Source of the DNA: Herbidospora mongoliensis
GTDB lineage: Bacteria; Actinomycetota; Actinomycetes; Streptosporangiales; Streptosporangiaceae
DNA length: 64,000 nt
Direction: 5' to 3'
Assembly (NCBI RefSeq): GCF_001570545.1
Contig: NZ_BBXD01000019.1
Location: 186,001 to 250,000, forward strand
The notes under the pieces: model-generated
What the model was told of the DNA's origin: nothing
Databases searched by the model: none
Seen by the model: only the letters and a program-made list of their open reading frames with translations
In this document: in pieces, positions 16,035 to 27,197 of the stretch
How the letters are laid out: every line of letters begins with the position of its first letter
Numbering within the stretch: the stretch's first letter is position 1
Position numbers and translations under genes: made by a program

Positions 16035-17627
16035 GTGTTGGACACGATTGGGCAAGGGACGTCTTCCCTACGAGAGCCTCGGGCATCTGACTCCGGAGAT
16101 CGAAAAACGGAGGAAGACGGTGCGCGCCGCCTGGTACATGGGAGTCCTTCGCCGAGCCCGGCGCCCACGGCTCCCGAGCCCGTACACCCCCCTCTTGAGC
16201 AGCCGAAACCTCCGACGAGCCCGGTGACGGGTGAGAAGCCGCGAGCCCTTCCCCAGGTCTTCACCTACACGTGGCTCGGCTCGGCCTCCGCGACGTTCGG
16301 CATCCAGATGGTCGGCGTGGCGTATCCCCTTCTGGCACTCCAAATGGGACATTCGCCGGTTTCGGTGGCTTGGGTGAGCTTCGCGTGGTTGCTACCCAAT
16401 CTTCTGTTCCATTTGCCCGCAGGCGCGATTGTCGACCGGTGGGACCACCGCCGCATCATGGTGATAAGCGAGGCACTGAGATTTGCCCTCATCACCGTGA
16501 CATTCATCGCCCTCGGCCTCGATGCCCTTGAATTTCACCATCTAGTGCTGGTTGCGGCAATCGAAGGCAGTCTGTCCGTTTTTTATGCCGTATCAGAAAC
16601 CACCCGAATACCACAACTGGTGCATGGCGAAGCCGCACTCACCAAAGCCGTGGCCCGCAGCGAAGGCGCCGCGCACCTCGCCGTGATGGTCGGCCGGCCG
16701 ATGGCCGGAGCACTCTTCGGCGCCACCATCATCGGCCCGTTCATCGTCAACTTCCTGCTCTGCTTCGTCTCACTCGTCGCGGTCGGCCTGGCCAGGAAAC
16801 GACTGCCGGCGCGCTACCCGAGACCACCCCGCCGGAGCATCTTCGCCGAGACGCGGGAGGGCGTCAGGGAGCTGCGCCGGCTGCGCTACCTGGTCACCGC
16901 GACGCTGCTGACCACGGTGACCAACATCGTCTGCAGCGCGGTCCTGATCATCTTTCTGGCCAACTCCGACAGGAACGACTCCGCCTTCCTCGTCGGCGTG
17001 ATCATGGCGGCCACCGGAGTGGGCGGTCTGATCGGCTCCGCCGCCACCGAGCCCTCCCGGCGGCTCGCCCGCCGTCTCGACGCGGGCCGTGAGCACCCCC
17101 GGCCGATCTCGATGCTGCTGGTGCACCTGTGGATGTGGGTCGCGGCGACGGTCGTCCTGGCGCTCAACCAGGAGTCGTGGGCGTTCCTGGTCGCGCTGCT
17201 GATCATGGGCCTGGCGGGAGGCCGCAGCAACGTCACCATCCGCGAGTTCAGCGGCCTCTACGTCGCGCCCGAGAAGCTGGGCCGGGTCGTCGGCGTCACC
17301 CGCCTGTTCGGCTTCGGGGCCGTCGCCGTCGGCCCTCTCGTCGGCGGCGTCCTGGCCGAGTCGGCCGGCCAGCGCACCTCGATCCACGTCATGCTGGCCG
17401 TCCTGATCACCATGGGGCTGATCTGCACGTTCGTCCCCCGGGCCCGGGCCCGGTTCTTCAAAGACGGCAACCTCACCCAGGCCGCCCAGCCCGACGAGAT
17501 CGCCCACATCGCGCCGGTGAGCTGGCGGCGGCCGAAGTCGACGCTCGACCGGGCAGAACGGGCCAGCCTGACCCGGGCTCCCCTCAACGGCCTGCGGCGG
17601 GCCGAGCTGTCGGAGTTGCTCACCTAG
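16035..17627 (+). CDS. MFS transporter with proline-rich N-terminal extension
   Basis: This 530-residue membrane protein has about 12 transmembrane helices beginning near residue 75 ([20 protein letters not shown]). The MFS loop motif [14 protein letters not shown] follows, and the layout fits the DHA3-type drug/macrolide exporter group. The first 70 residues are hydrophilic and proline-rich and may reflect a start chosen too far upstream, though no better start was found. It lies 51 nt after the STAND gene on the same strand, so it may export the modified peptide or simply border the insertion. The DNA at 16350-16650 is visibly AT-richer than its surroundings. Confidence 0.85.
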   Translation: MLDTIGQGTSSLREPRASDSGDRKTEEDGARRLVHGSPSPSPAPTAPEPVHPPLEQPKPPTSPVTGEKPRALPQVFTYTWLGSASATFGIQMVGVAYPLLALQMGHSPVSVAWVSFAWLLPNLLFHLPAGAIVDRWDHRRIMVISEALRFALITVTFIALGLDALEFHHLVLVAAIEGSLSVFYAVSETTRIPQLVHGEAALTKAVARSEGAAHLAVMVGRPMAGALFGATIIGPFIVNFLLCFVSLVAVGLARKRLPARYPRPPRRSIFAETREGVRELRRLRYLVTATLLTTVTNIVCSAVLIIFLANSDRNDSAFLVGVIMAATGVGGLIGSAATEPSRRLARRLDAGREHPRPISMLLVHLWMWVAATVVLALNQESWAFLVALLIMGLAGGRSNVTIREFSGLYVAPEKLGRVVGVTRLFGFGAVAVGPLVGGVLAESAGQRTSIHVMLAVLITMGLICTFVPRARARFFKDGNLTQAAQPDEIAHIAPVSWRRPKSTLDRAERASLTRAPLNGLRRAELSELLT

Positions 17628-17637
17628 GCTTGGCCTT

Positions 17638-19590
17638 ATGAACCGGCTGGCCGGGGCCACGAGCCCCTACCTGTTGCAGCATGCCGACAATCCCGTCGAC
17701 TGGTTCGAGTGGGGTGACGACGCCTTCGCCGAGGCCCGGCGGCGTGACGTCCCCCTGCTGATCTCCGTCGGCTACTCCGCCTGCCACTGGTGTCACGTCA
17801 TGGCCCATGAGTCCTTCGAGGACACGGGCACCGCCGCGATCATGAACGCCCGTTTCGTCAACATCAAGGTCGACCGCGAGGAACGTCCCGACGTCGACGC
17901 CGTCTACATGGCCGCCACGCAGGCCATGACCGGCCAGGGCGGCTGGCCGATGACCGTCTTCGCCACCCCCGACGGCCACCCCTTCTACGCCGGCACCTAC
18001 TTCCCCCGCCAGAACTTCCAGCGGCTCCTGATGGGCATCCACGACGCCTGGACCACCGACCGTGATGCCGTGCTCGACCAGGGAAGCAAGGTCGTCGAGG
18101 CCCTCAACGAGCGGGCCGCCCTTCCGTCGGGCCCCCTCCCGACCAGGGAGACCGTCGAAGCGGCGGTCGGCAGCCTCCAGGACACCTTCGACGAGGAGCG
18201 CGGCGGGTTCGGCACCGCGCCGAAGTTCCCGCCGTCGATGGTGCTGGAATTCCTGCTGCGTGTACGAACTCAGCAAGCCCGCACCATGGCCGACAAGACC
18301 CTGGAGTCGATGGCCAGAGGCGGCCTCTACGACCAGCTCGCAGGCGGTTTCGCCCGCTACAGCGTCGACGACTCCTGGATCGTCCCCCACTTCGAGAAGA
18401 TGCTCTACGACAACGCCCTGCTGCTGCGCGTCTACGCCCACTGGTGGCGCGACACGGGCTCCCCGCTGGCCAAGCGCGTCGCCCTCGAAACCGCCGCGTG
18501 GATGATCGCCGAACTCCGCACCCCGGAAGGTGGCTTCGCCTCGGCGCTCGACGCCGACAGCGAGGGCGAGGAGGGCCGCTTCTACGTCTGGACGCCCGAC
18601 CAGCTCCAGGAGGTCCTCGGCCAGGCCGACGCCGCCTGGGCGGCCGAGCTCTTCGAGGTCACCGGCACGTTCGAGCACGGCACCTCGGTCCTGCAGCTCC
18701 TCGACGACCCCGACGACCACGACCGCTACGAATCGGTCCGCGCCCGGTTGCGGACGGCACGGGAACTCCGGGTCCGCCCCGGCCGCGACGACAAGGTGGT
18801 CGCCGCCTGGAACGGCCTGGCCATCGCCGCCCTGGCCGAAACAGGCGCTCTCTTCGACCGCCCGGCGCTGGTCGAGGCGGCGACGAAGGCCGCGGAGCTC
18901 CTCGATTCCGTCCACATCGACGGCGGACGCCTGCTGCGGACCTCCCGCGACGGCCACGCGGGGGCCAACGCCGGCGTGCTCGAAGACTACGCCGACGTCG
19001 CCGAGGGGCTCCTCACGCTCTACGGCATCACCGGCGACCAGCACTGGTACACCCAGGCCGAAGCCCTGCTCGACACCCTCCTCGACCGCTTCCCCGACGG
19101 CGAGGGCGGCTTCTACGACACCGCCGACGACGGCGAACGCCTCTTCCAGCGCCCGCAGGACCCCACCGACAACGCCACCCCGTCGGGCCAGTTCGCGGCC
19201 GCCGGAGCGCTGCTGTCCTACGCGGCCCTCTCCGGTTCGGCGAGGCACCGCGAGGCGGCCGAAGGAGCGCTGGGCCCGGTCTCCACCCTGGCCGACCGCT
19301 ACGCCCGCTTCGCCGGCTGGGGCCTGGCCGTGGCGACCGCCGCCCTGGCGGGGCCGATCGAGGTGGCCATCACCGGCTCCCCCTCCGACGACCGGACCAG
19401 GGCACTCCACCGCGCCGCCCTCATGTCCGGCGCCCCCGGCATGGTCATCGCCCTGGGCGCAGGCGACGTCCCGCTCATGGCGGAACGCGGCCTGGTGAAT
19501 GGCGAACCGGCCGCGTACGTATGCCGCAACTTCACCTGCCGCCTGCCGGTGACCACGCCCGCCGACCTGCGAGCCGAACTGGCCGGTTAG
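17638..19590 (+). CDS. YyaL/DUF255 thioredoxin-domain protein
   Basis: This 650-residue protein belongs to the spermatogenesis-associated protein 20/YyaL family. The N-terminal thioredoxin-like domain has Cys49-His-Trp-Cys52 (SACHWCHVM) and GGWPMTVF, followed by an (alpha/alpha)6 barrel with [43 protein letters not shown] and [11 protein letters not shown]. The substrate is unknown. The start ATG lies 10 nt after the MFS stop. In mycobacteria the homologue (Rv1084) follows the mca block directly, so here about 15 kb intervenes. Confidence 0.93.
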   Translation: MNRLAGATSPYLLQHADNPVDWFEWGDDAFAEARRRDVPLLISVGYSACHWCHVMAHESFEDTGTAAIMNARFVNIKVDREERPDVDAVYMAATQAMTGQGGWPMTVFATPDGHPFYAGTYFPRQNFQRLLMGIHDAWTTDRDAVLDQGSKVVEALNERAALPSGPLPTRETVEAAVGSLQDTFDEERGGFGTAPKFPPSMVLEFLLRVRTQQARTMADKTLESMARGGLYDQLAGGFARYSVDDSWIVPHFEKMLYDNALLLRVYAHWWRDTGSPLAKRVALETAAWMIAELRTPEGGFASALDADSEGEEGRFYVWTPDQLQEVLGQADAAWAAELFEVTGTFEHGTSVLQLLDDPDDHDRYESVRARLRTARELRVRPGRDDKVVAAWNGLAIAALAETGALFDRPALVEAATKAAELLDSVHIDGGRLLRTSRDGHAGANAGVLEDYADVAEGLLTLYGITGDQHWYTQAEALLDTLLDRFPDGEGGFYDTADDGERLFQRPQDPTDNATPSGQFAAAGALLSYAALSGSARHREAAEGALGPVSTLADRYARFAGWGLAVATAALAGPIEVAITGSPSDDRTRALHRAALMSGAPGMVIALGAGDVPLMAERGLVNGEPAAYVCRNFTCRLPVTTPADLRAELAG

Positions 19591-19657
19591 CGACACCGGT
19601 CGTTTCGGCTGCCCTGATCAGCAAACGATGCCGACAACAACCCGAACGCCCCGCACA

Positions 19658-19694
19658 CCGAGTTGGCCGATAGAGACAGCACCGGCCAACTCGG
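19658..19694 (+). terminator. Hairpin downstream of yyaL (putative terminator)
   Basis: A perfect 12-bp inverted repeat (CCGAGTTGGCCG / CGGCCAACTCGG) with a 13-nt loop lies about 70 nt after the yyaL stop. There is no clear T-run, so factor-independent termination is uncertain. A second short GGCCG-ATTAA-CGGCC palindrome follows near 19727. Confidence 0.5.
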
Positions 19695-19777
19695 ATGCCA
19701 AATCCCGCCGATACACGCCCACCTGGCCGATTAACGGCCCGGACACTATGTGCCAACCCAGGCCACCCGACTGCCCG

Positions 19778-19931
19778 GCCGAATTGGGCACCATCACCCG
19801 CACCGACCTGACCGGCGACCGCCCCGACACCGCCGAATCAGGCGCCATCACCCGCGCCGACCTGACGGGCGACTGCCTCGACGCCGCCGAATCAGGCGCC
19901 GTCACCCGCACCAACCCGGCCGGCGAACAGG
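19778..19931. repeat. Tandem repeat, 54-bp unit, nearly three copies
   Basis: Units begin at 19778, 19832 and 19886 with GCCGAAT(T/C)(G/A)GGC and continue with (A/G)CC(A/G)TCACCCGC. The unit of 54 bp is a multiple of three. One forward reading frame (19628-19957) stays open and would repeat AESGAITRADLTGD, but it has no ribosome site or recognisable protein features. This repeat and the hairpin above are all I see in the 383-bp gap between the converging yyaL and penicillin-binding protein genes. Confidence 0.75.
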
Positions 19932-19973
19932 TACTTGCAGCAGCCCGAACGCCCTGAGCGCCGGCCTCTCCGT

Positions 19974-22121
19974 CTAGCGCGTGCCCACCGGGATGTCGGG
20001 TGGGCCGCCGTTGTCAGCCGGTTCGTCCGGAGGCTGCTGATCTGGTTGTTCGGTCACCGGCGGCTCGTCGTTCGGGCCGCCGCCGTCTGACGGGGGCGGG
20101 GTCGGGTCGGACGGGCCTCCGTCGTCGTCGCTGGGCGGGGGTGAGTTCCACTCGTCGCCGGGCCCCGTCGGGGTCGGGCCGGGGCTCGGCCTGTCGGGTT
20201 CGTACGTCCGCTCTTCGTCGTCGGTCGGGCGGTAGTAGTCGTTGTCCCAGCGGTAGTACGTCACCGGGTCGGGGAACTCCTTGACCGGTTTCCCCTCCAT
20301 GGCGGTCGTCATGAACGCCTTCCAGATCTGCGCCGGCAGCGCCCCGCCGTAGAGCTCGCCGTAGCCGGGGATGGTCACCGGCAGGTTGTCGTCGCGGAAC
20401 ATGTCGACCGCCACCGACAGTTGCGGGGTGTAGCCGTTGAACCACACCGCGGCCGAGGCGTCGGTGGTGCCGGTCTTGCCGGCCACCGGGCGGTCGTAGA
20501 GGCGGGCTCCCGTGCCGGTGCCGGCGGTGACGACCTGTTCCATGGCGTAGGTGGCGTCGGCCGCGGTGTCTTCGGTGAAGACGCGGCGGCCGGTGGTGTC
20601 GGTCTTGCGGGTCTTGCCGGTCGCGTCGGTCACCGACCTGATCACGTGGGGGTCTTGGTGTACGCCACCGGACGCGAAGGTCGCGTAGGCCCCGGCCTGC
20701 TGTACGGCGCTCACCGACGCCACCCCCAGCGGGAAGGTGGCCGCCTTCTTGTGCTGCGCGAGCTGGGCGGCGGGGATCCCGGCCGCCTCGGCGGCGGCGG
20801 CGATCTTGTCGAGGCCGATCTTCTGGCCGAGGTCGACGAAGGCGGTGTTCACCGAATACTGGGTGGCCTGCACCAGGTTGACCGACCCGTAGGACGAGCC
20901 GGACGAGTTGGGGATCGCGGCCCCGTTCACGTACAGAGGCGAGTTGCCGTAGAAGCGGTCGGTCAGCGGCAGCCCGTCTTGCAGGGCGGCGGCCAAAGCG
21001 TAGGCCTTGAACGTCGAACCCGCCTGGACCTTCGCGTCGAAGGCGCTGTTCCACTCGCTCTCCGACCAGTTGCGGCCGCCGTAGAAGGCGACCACCTCGC
21101 CGTTGGCGGGGTCGACGGCGGCCAGGCCGGCGCGGACCTTCTTCGGGGTGCCCTCGGGCAGCACGTCGGTGACCGCGTCGGAGGCGGCGGCCATCAGCTT
21201 CTTGTCGAAGGTCGTGGTGACCTTGAGGCCGTCTTGGAAGATGTCCTCGTCGCTGTAGCCCATGCGGTTCAGCTCGTTGGACACCTGGGCCAGCATGTAA
21301 CCGTTCTGGCCGGACAGCGACAGCGCCTTCTTCTGCTTCTTCAGCTCGGGGAAGGTCATCTGGGCGGCCTGCCCGGCGGTGACGGCGTTGATCTTGACCA
21401 TGCCGTCGACGACCGACTTCCAGCGGGCCTGGGCGGCGGTGAGCATGGGGCCGGTCGGGGTGGCGAAGTTGGACGGCTGCTGGATCACCGCGGCCAGGTA
21501 GGCGCCCTGTGCGGGGGTGAGCTTGCCGACGTCCACCCGGAAGTAGGCCTGGGCGGCGGCCTGGATGCCGTGGGCGCCCCGGCCGAAGTAGATCGTGTTC
21601 AGATACTGCTCCAGGACCCAGTCTTTCGACTTGGAGCGATCCACCTTCAGGGAGATCATGATCTCTTTGAGCTTGCGGCCGATGGACCGTTCCTGGCTGA
21701 GGCCGCTGTAATAGTTGCGCACCAACTGCTGGGTGATCGTCGAGCCGCCCTGGATCTGGCTGCCGGTGAGGGTCGACCACATGGCTCTGGCCGTACCGGA
21801 GAGAGAAACTCCCTGATCCTGGTAGAACGTGCGGTTCTCGGCGGCGATGACGGCTTCCCTGACCTCTTTCGGCACCGCGGAAAGAGGCACGGCCTTGCGG
21901 TCGACACCACGGTTGGCCAGGACGGTCTTACCGTCGCGGTAGTAGATCACCGACCCCTGGGCGGTGGCCCCCTCCTGGGTCGTGTCGGGGATGGGGGTGA
22001 GTATCCAGACCACCGCGAATCCACCGATCATGGCCACGGCGACCACGCCGAACCCGATGAGGGCGATGCGCAGGAACCTCCGACGCGGCCACAACCCCGC
22101 GATCTTCCTGCCGATCCCCAC
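19974..22121 (-). CDS. Class A penicillin-binding protein (transglycosylase/transpeptidase)
   Basis: This 715-residue bifunctional peptidoglycan synthase has a cytoplasmic basic N-terminus and one membrane anchor (about 18-41). A GT51 domain (about 60-240) contains AAENRTFYQDQGV and GGSTITQQLVRNYY. The transpeptidase domain has the SxxK motif GSTFKAYAL, the SxN motif SVNTAF, and GKTGTTD. The last 70 residues are a Pro/Asp/Gly-rich extracellular tail, as in many actinobacterial PonA-type proteins. The start is GTG behind a G-run. It is convergent with yyaL. Confidence 0.95.
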   Translation of the reverse strand: MGIGRKIAGLWPRRRFLRIALIGFGVVAVAMIGGFAVVWILTPIPDTTQEGATAQGSVIYYRDGKTVLANRGVDRKAVPLSAVPKEVREAVIAAENRTFYQDQGVSLSGTARAMWSTLTGSQIQGGSTITQQLVRNYYSGLSQERSIGRKLKEIMISLKVDRSKSKDWVLEQYLNTIYFGRGAHGIQAAAQAYFRVDVGKLTPAQGAYLAAVIQQPSNFATPTGPMLTAAQARWKSVVDGMVKINAVTAGQAAQMTFPELKKQKKALSLSGQNGYMLAQVSNELNRMGYSDEDIFQDGLKVTTTFDKKLMAAASDAVTDVLPEGTPKKVRAGLAAVDPANGEVVAFYGGRNWSESEWNSAFDAKVQAGSTFKAYALAAALQDGLPLTDRFYGNSPLYVNGAAIPNSSGSSYGSVNLVQATQYSVNTAFVDLGQKIGLDKIAAAAEAAGIPAAQLAQHKKAATFPLGVASVSAVQQAGAYATFASGGVHQDPHVIRSVTDATGKTRKTDTTGRRVFTEDTAADATYAMEQVVTAGTGTGARLYDRPVAGKTGTTDASAAVWFNGYTPQLSVAVDMFRDDNLPVTIPGYGELYGGALPAQIWKAFMTTAMEGKPVKEFPDPVTYYRWDNDYYRPTDDEERTYEPDRPSPGPTPTGPGDEWNSPPPSDDDGGPSDPTPPPSDGGGPNDEPPVTEQPDQQPPDEPADNGGPPDIPVGTR

Positions 22122-22183
22122 GCGTACCCCCCGGCCGACGATGAACCATCACCGTAAACGATACGTCGCGTTGCTCCGTGCAC

Positions 22184-23842
<1,659 letters not shown>

Positions 23843-23902
23843 ATCCTTTTCTTTACATCGCGGCGGATTTGTCCTGGTCCGCAGCGGGTGATCACTCCCG
23901 GT

Positions 23903-24460
23903 ATGGCTTCTCCGACTCCGCCGCCGGGTGATCTCCCGGGCCAGGACCCGTCCCAGCCCTGGACACCGCCGCCCGCGCCGGGCGGGCGTCCCCCGTACGG
24001 GACGCCCGGTCACGGCGCCCCGCCACCGGCCGGCCAACCCCTCGCCGGCCGGTGGCGGCGACTTCTCGCCGGCATCGTGGACGCGATCATCGTCGGCATC
24101 CTGTCCACGCCGTTCACCTACTCGTCGTGGACGGATGTGTACGACGAGCGCACCGGCGTGTGGCACACCGAGCAGGTCACCCACTGGTTCTGGGGTTTCC
24201 TCATCGGGTTCCTGTACTACTGGCTCTTCCACGCCTACTGGAACGGCCAGACGCCCGGCAAGAAGATCTTCCACATGCGCGTGGTCCGCGAGAACGGCGC
24301 CCGCATCGGTGTCGGCCAGGCCGCGGTCAGAGCCATCGTGTTCGTCGTCCTCACCGCCACCTGCTGTCTCGGCTTCATCGACCTGATCTGGATTTTGTTC
24401 GACCGAAGAAAGCAGGCACTGCACGACAAAGCGGCATCAACGCTCGTTGTTGATGCCTGA
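23903..24460 (+). CDS. RDD-family membrane protein with proline-rich N-terminus
   Basis: This is a protein of about 185 residues. The first 40 residues are Pro/Gly-rich, followed by the RDD domain: LAGRWRRLLAGIVDAIIVGI (first helix with the R and D), a second helix WFWGFLIGFLYYWLFHAYW, NGQTPGKKIFHMRVV, and a third helix ending LIWILFDRRKQALHDKAA. A GTG 15 nt upstream is another possible start. The function of the family is poorly defined (transport-related in some cases). Confidence 0.9.
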   Translation: MASPTPPPGDLPGQDPSQPWTPPPAPGGRPPYGTPGHGAPPPAGQPLAGRWRRLLAGIVDAIIVGILSTPFTYSSWTDVYDERTGVWHTEQVTHWFWGFLIGFLYYWLFHAYWNGQTPGKKIFHMRVVRENGARIGVGQAAVRAIVFVVLTATCCLGFIDLIWILFDRRKQALHDKAASTLVVDA

Positions 24461-24518
24461 GCGTGTCCGCAGGCTCGCATAAGGTGTCCCGGCAGGGTCG
24501 GTTCGGGGAGGGGCACCC

Positions 24519-25916
24519 ATGTTGACCAAGGCGCTTTCCAGCGTTCTCGTCGTCATCACACTCGCGGGTTGTTCACCGTCGGGAGCGTCTGATCAGGTCG
24601 ATCCGGCCGGCTCAGGCACGGCCGGGGCGGCCGGCATCGGCGACCCCGACTTCCCCGCCGACGGCAACGGCGGCTACGACGTCAGCCACTACGCCCTGAC
24701 GCTCGGCTACGACCCGCAGTCCCGGCACCTGGCCGGGACCGCGACCATCGACGCCACCGCGACCCAGAACCTGTCGAGCTTCAACCTCGACCTCCACGCC
24801 TTCACGGTGAGCTCGGTGACCGTGGGCGGCCATCCGGCGGCGTTCACCCGCTCGGGCGACGAGATGACCGTCACCGCAGGCCTCGCCGGCGGCACCCCGT
24901 TCCAGACGGTGGTGACCTACCAGGGCGAGCCGAAGCCCGTGCGCGACTCACCCAACCTGGGCACCTACGGCTTCGTCCCGACCAAGGACGGCTCGTTCGT
25001 GACGGCGGAGCCCAACGGGGCCAAGACCTGGTTCCCCGCCAACGACCACCCGGCAGACAAGGCGACCTACGACTTCCGGCTGACCGTGCCCGACGGCGTG
25101 ACCGCCATCGCCAACGGCGAACTGGCCGGTCAGCCGACCTCGGCGGGCGGCAAGACCACCTTCGTGTGGCGCGAGACCCACCCGATGACGACCTACCTGG
25201 CGACGATGACGACCGGGAACTTCCTCGTGAAGACCGGCGACTCCGAGGGCGGCATCCCCATCTACGCCGCCGTCGACCCCCGCTACCAGTCGCAGCTCAA
25301 CCGGCTCTACGAGGTGTCCGGCCGGATCACCGACTACTGGGTGTCGGTCTTCGGGCCCTACCCCTTCAAGTCGACCGGCGGGGTCGTCGACGACTTCCCC
25401 TCGGGCTACGCCCTGGAGAACCAGACCAAGCCGATCTACGGCGGCTTCGAGCCCGACGAGGGCATCATCTCCCACGAGCTGGCCCACCAGTGGTTCGGCG
25501 ACAGCGTGAGCATCTCCCGCTGGAAGGACCTGTGGCTCAACGAGGGCTTCGCGACCTACGCGGAGTGGCTGTGGAGCGAGCACCAGGGCCAGGGCACCGC
25601 CCAGCAGATCTTCGACCGCCACTACCTCAACGCCAACGACCCGATGTGGAACTACCCGCCGGGCGCGGCGCAGAAGGGCGACCTGTTCAACAACTCGGTC
25701 TACACCCGTGGCGCGATGGCCCTCCACGCCCTGCGCAAGCGGGTCGGCGACGACACGTTCTTCAAGCTGATCCGCCAGTGGGCAAGCGATCACCGCTACG
25801 GCAACGCCACCACCGAACAGTTCATCGCCCTGGCGGAGAAGACCTCGGGCCAGAAACTGGGCGACCTCTTCAACCCCTGGCTCTTCGAGAAGGGCCGCCC
25901 GCAGACGGCAACCTGA
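24519..25916 (+). CDS. M1-family metallopeptidase, lipoprotein
   Basis: This 465-residue secreted protein has a lipoprotein signal with lipobox LAGC (Cys18). The M1 peptidase body follows, with zinc site His319-Glu320-x2-His323 (IISHELAHQWFG) and Glu342 (WLNEGFATYAEW). The GAMEN-equivalent segment reads GYALENQTKP. The protein lacks the large C-terminal domains of aminopeptidase N, so it is the short bacterial form. It would act at the outer face of the membrane. Confidence 0.93.
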   Translation: MLTKALSSVLVVITLAGCSPSGASDQVDPAGSGTAGAAGIGDPDFPADGNGGYDVSHYALTLGYDPQSRHLAGTATIDATATQNLSSFNLDLHAFTVSSVTVGGHPAAFTRSGDEMTVTAGLAGGTPFQTVVTYQGEPKPVRDSPNLGTYGFVPTKDGSFVTAEPNGAKTWFPANDHPADKATYDFRLTVPDGVTAIANGELAGQPTSAGGKTTFVWRETHPMTTYLATMTTGNFLVKTGDSEGGIPIYAAVDPRYQSQLNRLYEVSGRITDYWVSVFGPYPFKSTGGVVDDFPSGYALENQTKPIYGGFEPDEGIISHELAHQWFGDSVSISRWKDLWLNEGFATYAEWLWSEHQGQGTAQQIFDRHYLNANDPMWNYPPGAAQKGDLFNNSVYTRGAMALHALRKRVGDDTFFKLIRQWASDHRYGNATTEQFIALAEKTSGQKLGDLFNPWLFEKGRPQTAT

Positions 25917-25966
25917 CCTGCGGACCCGCCGACGCAGGGTGCTGGGACCGGCCCCTCTGTCACAGC

Positions 25967-27181
25967 TCAGGAGAAGATCAGCTTGTAGCCGTCTCGTCTG
26001 AGGGCCGCCAGCAGGTCGTCGCAGTGGTCGGGGCCTCGGGTCTCCAGTTGGAGCAGCACTTCGGCCTCGTCGAGGTGGAGGCGGGCGCCGACCCGTTCGT
26101 GGACGACGTCGAGGATGTTGGCCCTCAGTTCCGCCAGCCGTCTGAGCAGGGCCGCCAGCGCTCCCGGGCGGTCGGGGAGGCGGATGCGGAAGGCGAGGTA
26201 GCGTCCGGCGGCGGCCAGGCCGTGGCGCAGGACGCGGGCCAGCAGCAGCGGGTCGATGTTGCCTCCCGACAGCACCGCGACGACCGGGGGTTCGAAGGCG
26301 TGCGGCTTGTCGAGCAGCGCCGCCACTCCCGCCACGCCCGCCGGTTCGACGACCATCTTGCCGCGTTCGAGGCAGAGCAGCAGGGCGCGGGAGAGGGACT
26401 CCTCCGAGACGGTCACCACCTGGTCGACCAGGTAGTGGATCATCTCGAAGGGGAGATCCCCTGGCCGCCCGACGGCGATTCCGTCGGCCATCGTGAACTG
26501 GGGTTCGACCATCACCGGGTGGCCCGCCGCGAGCGACTCGGGATAGGCCGCGGCGCGTTCGGCCTGGACGCCGACCACCCGTACACCCGGACGGAGGTGC
26601 TTGGCCGCCAGGGCCACCCCGGCCGCGAGGCCCCCGCCGCCGATGGCGACCACGATGGTCCCCGTCTCGGGGAGCTGTTCGATGATCTCCAGCCCGATCG
26701 TGGCCTGACCGGCGATGACGTCGGGGTGGTCGAAGGGGTGGATGAAGATCGCACCGGTCTCGTCGGCGTGGTGCTTGGCGGCGTGGAGGGCGTGGTCGAC
26801 GGTGTGACCGGCGAAGATGACCTCGGCGCCGTAGCCCCGGGTCGCCTCGATCTTGGGCAGCGGCGCGCCCTCGGGCATGTAGACGGTCGATTTGGCGCCC
26901 AGCAGGCCCGAGCCGAAGGCGACCCCCTGGGCGTGGTTGCCCGCGCTGGCCGCGACGACGCCCCTGGCTCGTTCCTCCTCGGTCAGCCGGGCGATGCGCA
27001 CGTAGGCGCCGCGCACCTTGAACGACCCGGCCCGCTGGAGGTTCTCGGCCTTCAGGTAGACGGGCCCGCCGATCGTCTCTGACAGCACCCGGGAGTGCAC
27101 CATCGGAGTGTGCGCGATCACGCCTTTGAGGAGTTCGCGGGCGGCGAGCACGTCGTCGTAGGTCACCTGCTCTACAGCCAT
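25967..27181 (-). CDS. ilvA: Threonine ammonia-lyase with C-terminal ACT-like domain
   Basis: This PLP enzyme deaminates threonine (and serine) to 2-oxobutanoate. The PLP lysine lies in GSFKVRGAY, and SAGNHAQGVA and the glycine-rich GGGGLAAG are present. The last 80 residues form one ACT-like regulatory domain (FRIRLPDRPGALAALLRRL). The roughly 404-residue, single-ACT form resembles the catabolic/short type. An ATG 9 nt upstream exists, but the ATG at 27181 has AGGA at 8 nt spacing. Confidence 0.93.
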   Translation of the reverse strand: MAVEQVTYDDVLAARELLKGVIAHTPMVHSRVLSETIGGPVYLKAENLQRAGSFKVRGAYVRIARLTEEERARGVVAASAGNHAQGVAFGSGLLGAKSTVYMPEGAPLPKIEATRGYGAEVIFAGHTVDHALHAAKHHADETGAIFIHPFDHPDVIAGQATIGLEIIEQLPETGTIVVAIGGGGLAAGVALAAKHLRPGVRVVGVQAERAAAYPESLAAGHPVMVEPQFTMADGIAVGRPGDLPFEMIHYLVDQVVTVSEESLSRALLLCLERGKMVVEPAGVAGVAALLDKPHAFEPPVVAVLSGGNIDPLLLARVLRHGLAAAGRYLAFRIRLPDRPGALAALLRRLAELRANILDVVHERVGARLHLDEAEVLLQLETRGPDHCDDLLAALRRDGYKLIFS

Positions 27182-27197
27182 GCGCGCCATCCTGCCA

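Noticed and set aside
16013-16070. Imperfect repeat GGGCAAGGG...CTTCCT at the MFS start
   Set aside because: Too short and diverged to call; may be chance in the leader.
17620-19596. Long minus-strand frame opposite yyaL
   Set aside because: Shadow frame; no family features, and the plus strand encodes a complete YyaL.
19628-19957. 109-codon frame covering the 54-bp tandem repeat
   Set aside because: No ribosome site and no protein family; the open frame follows from the repeat unit being a multiple of three. Kept only as a repeat.
20421-22157. Long frame antisense to the penicillin-binding protein gene
   Set aside because: Shadow frame; the minus-strand protein has all transglycosylase and transpeptidase motifs.
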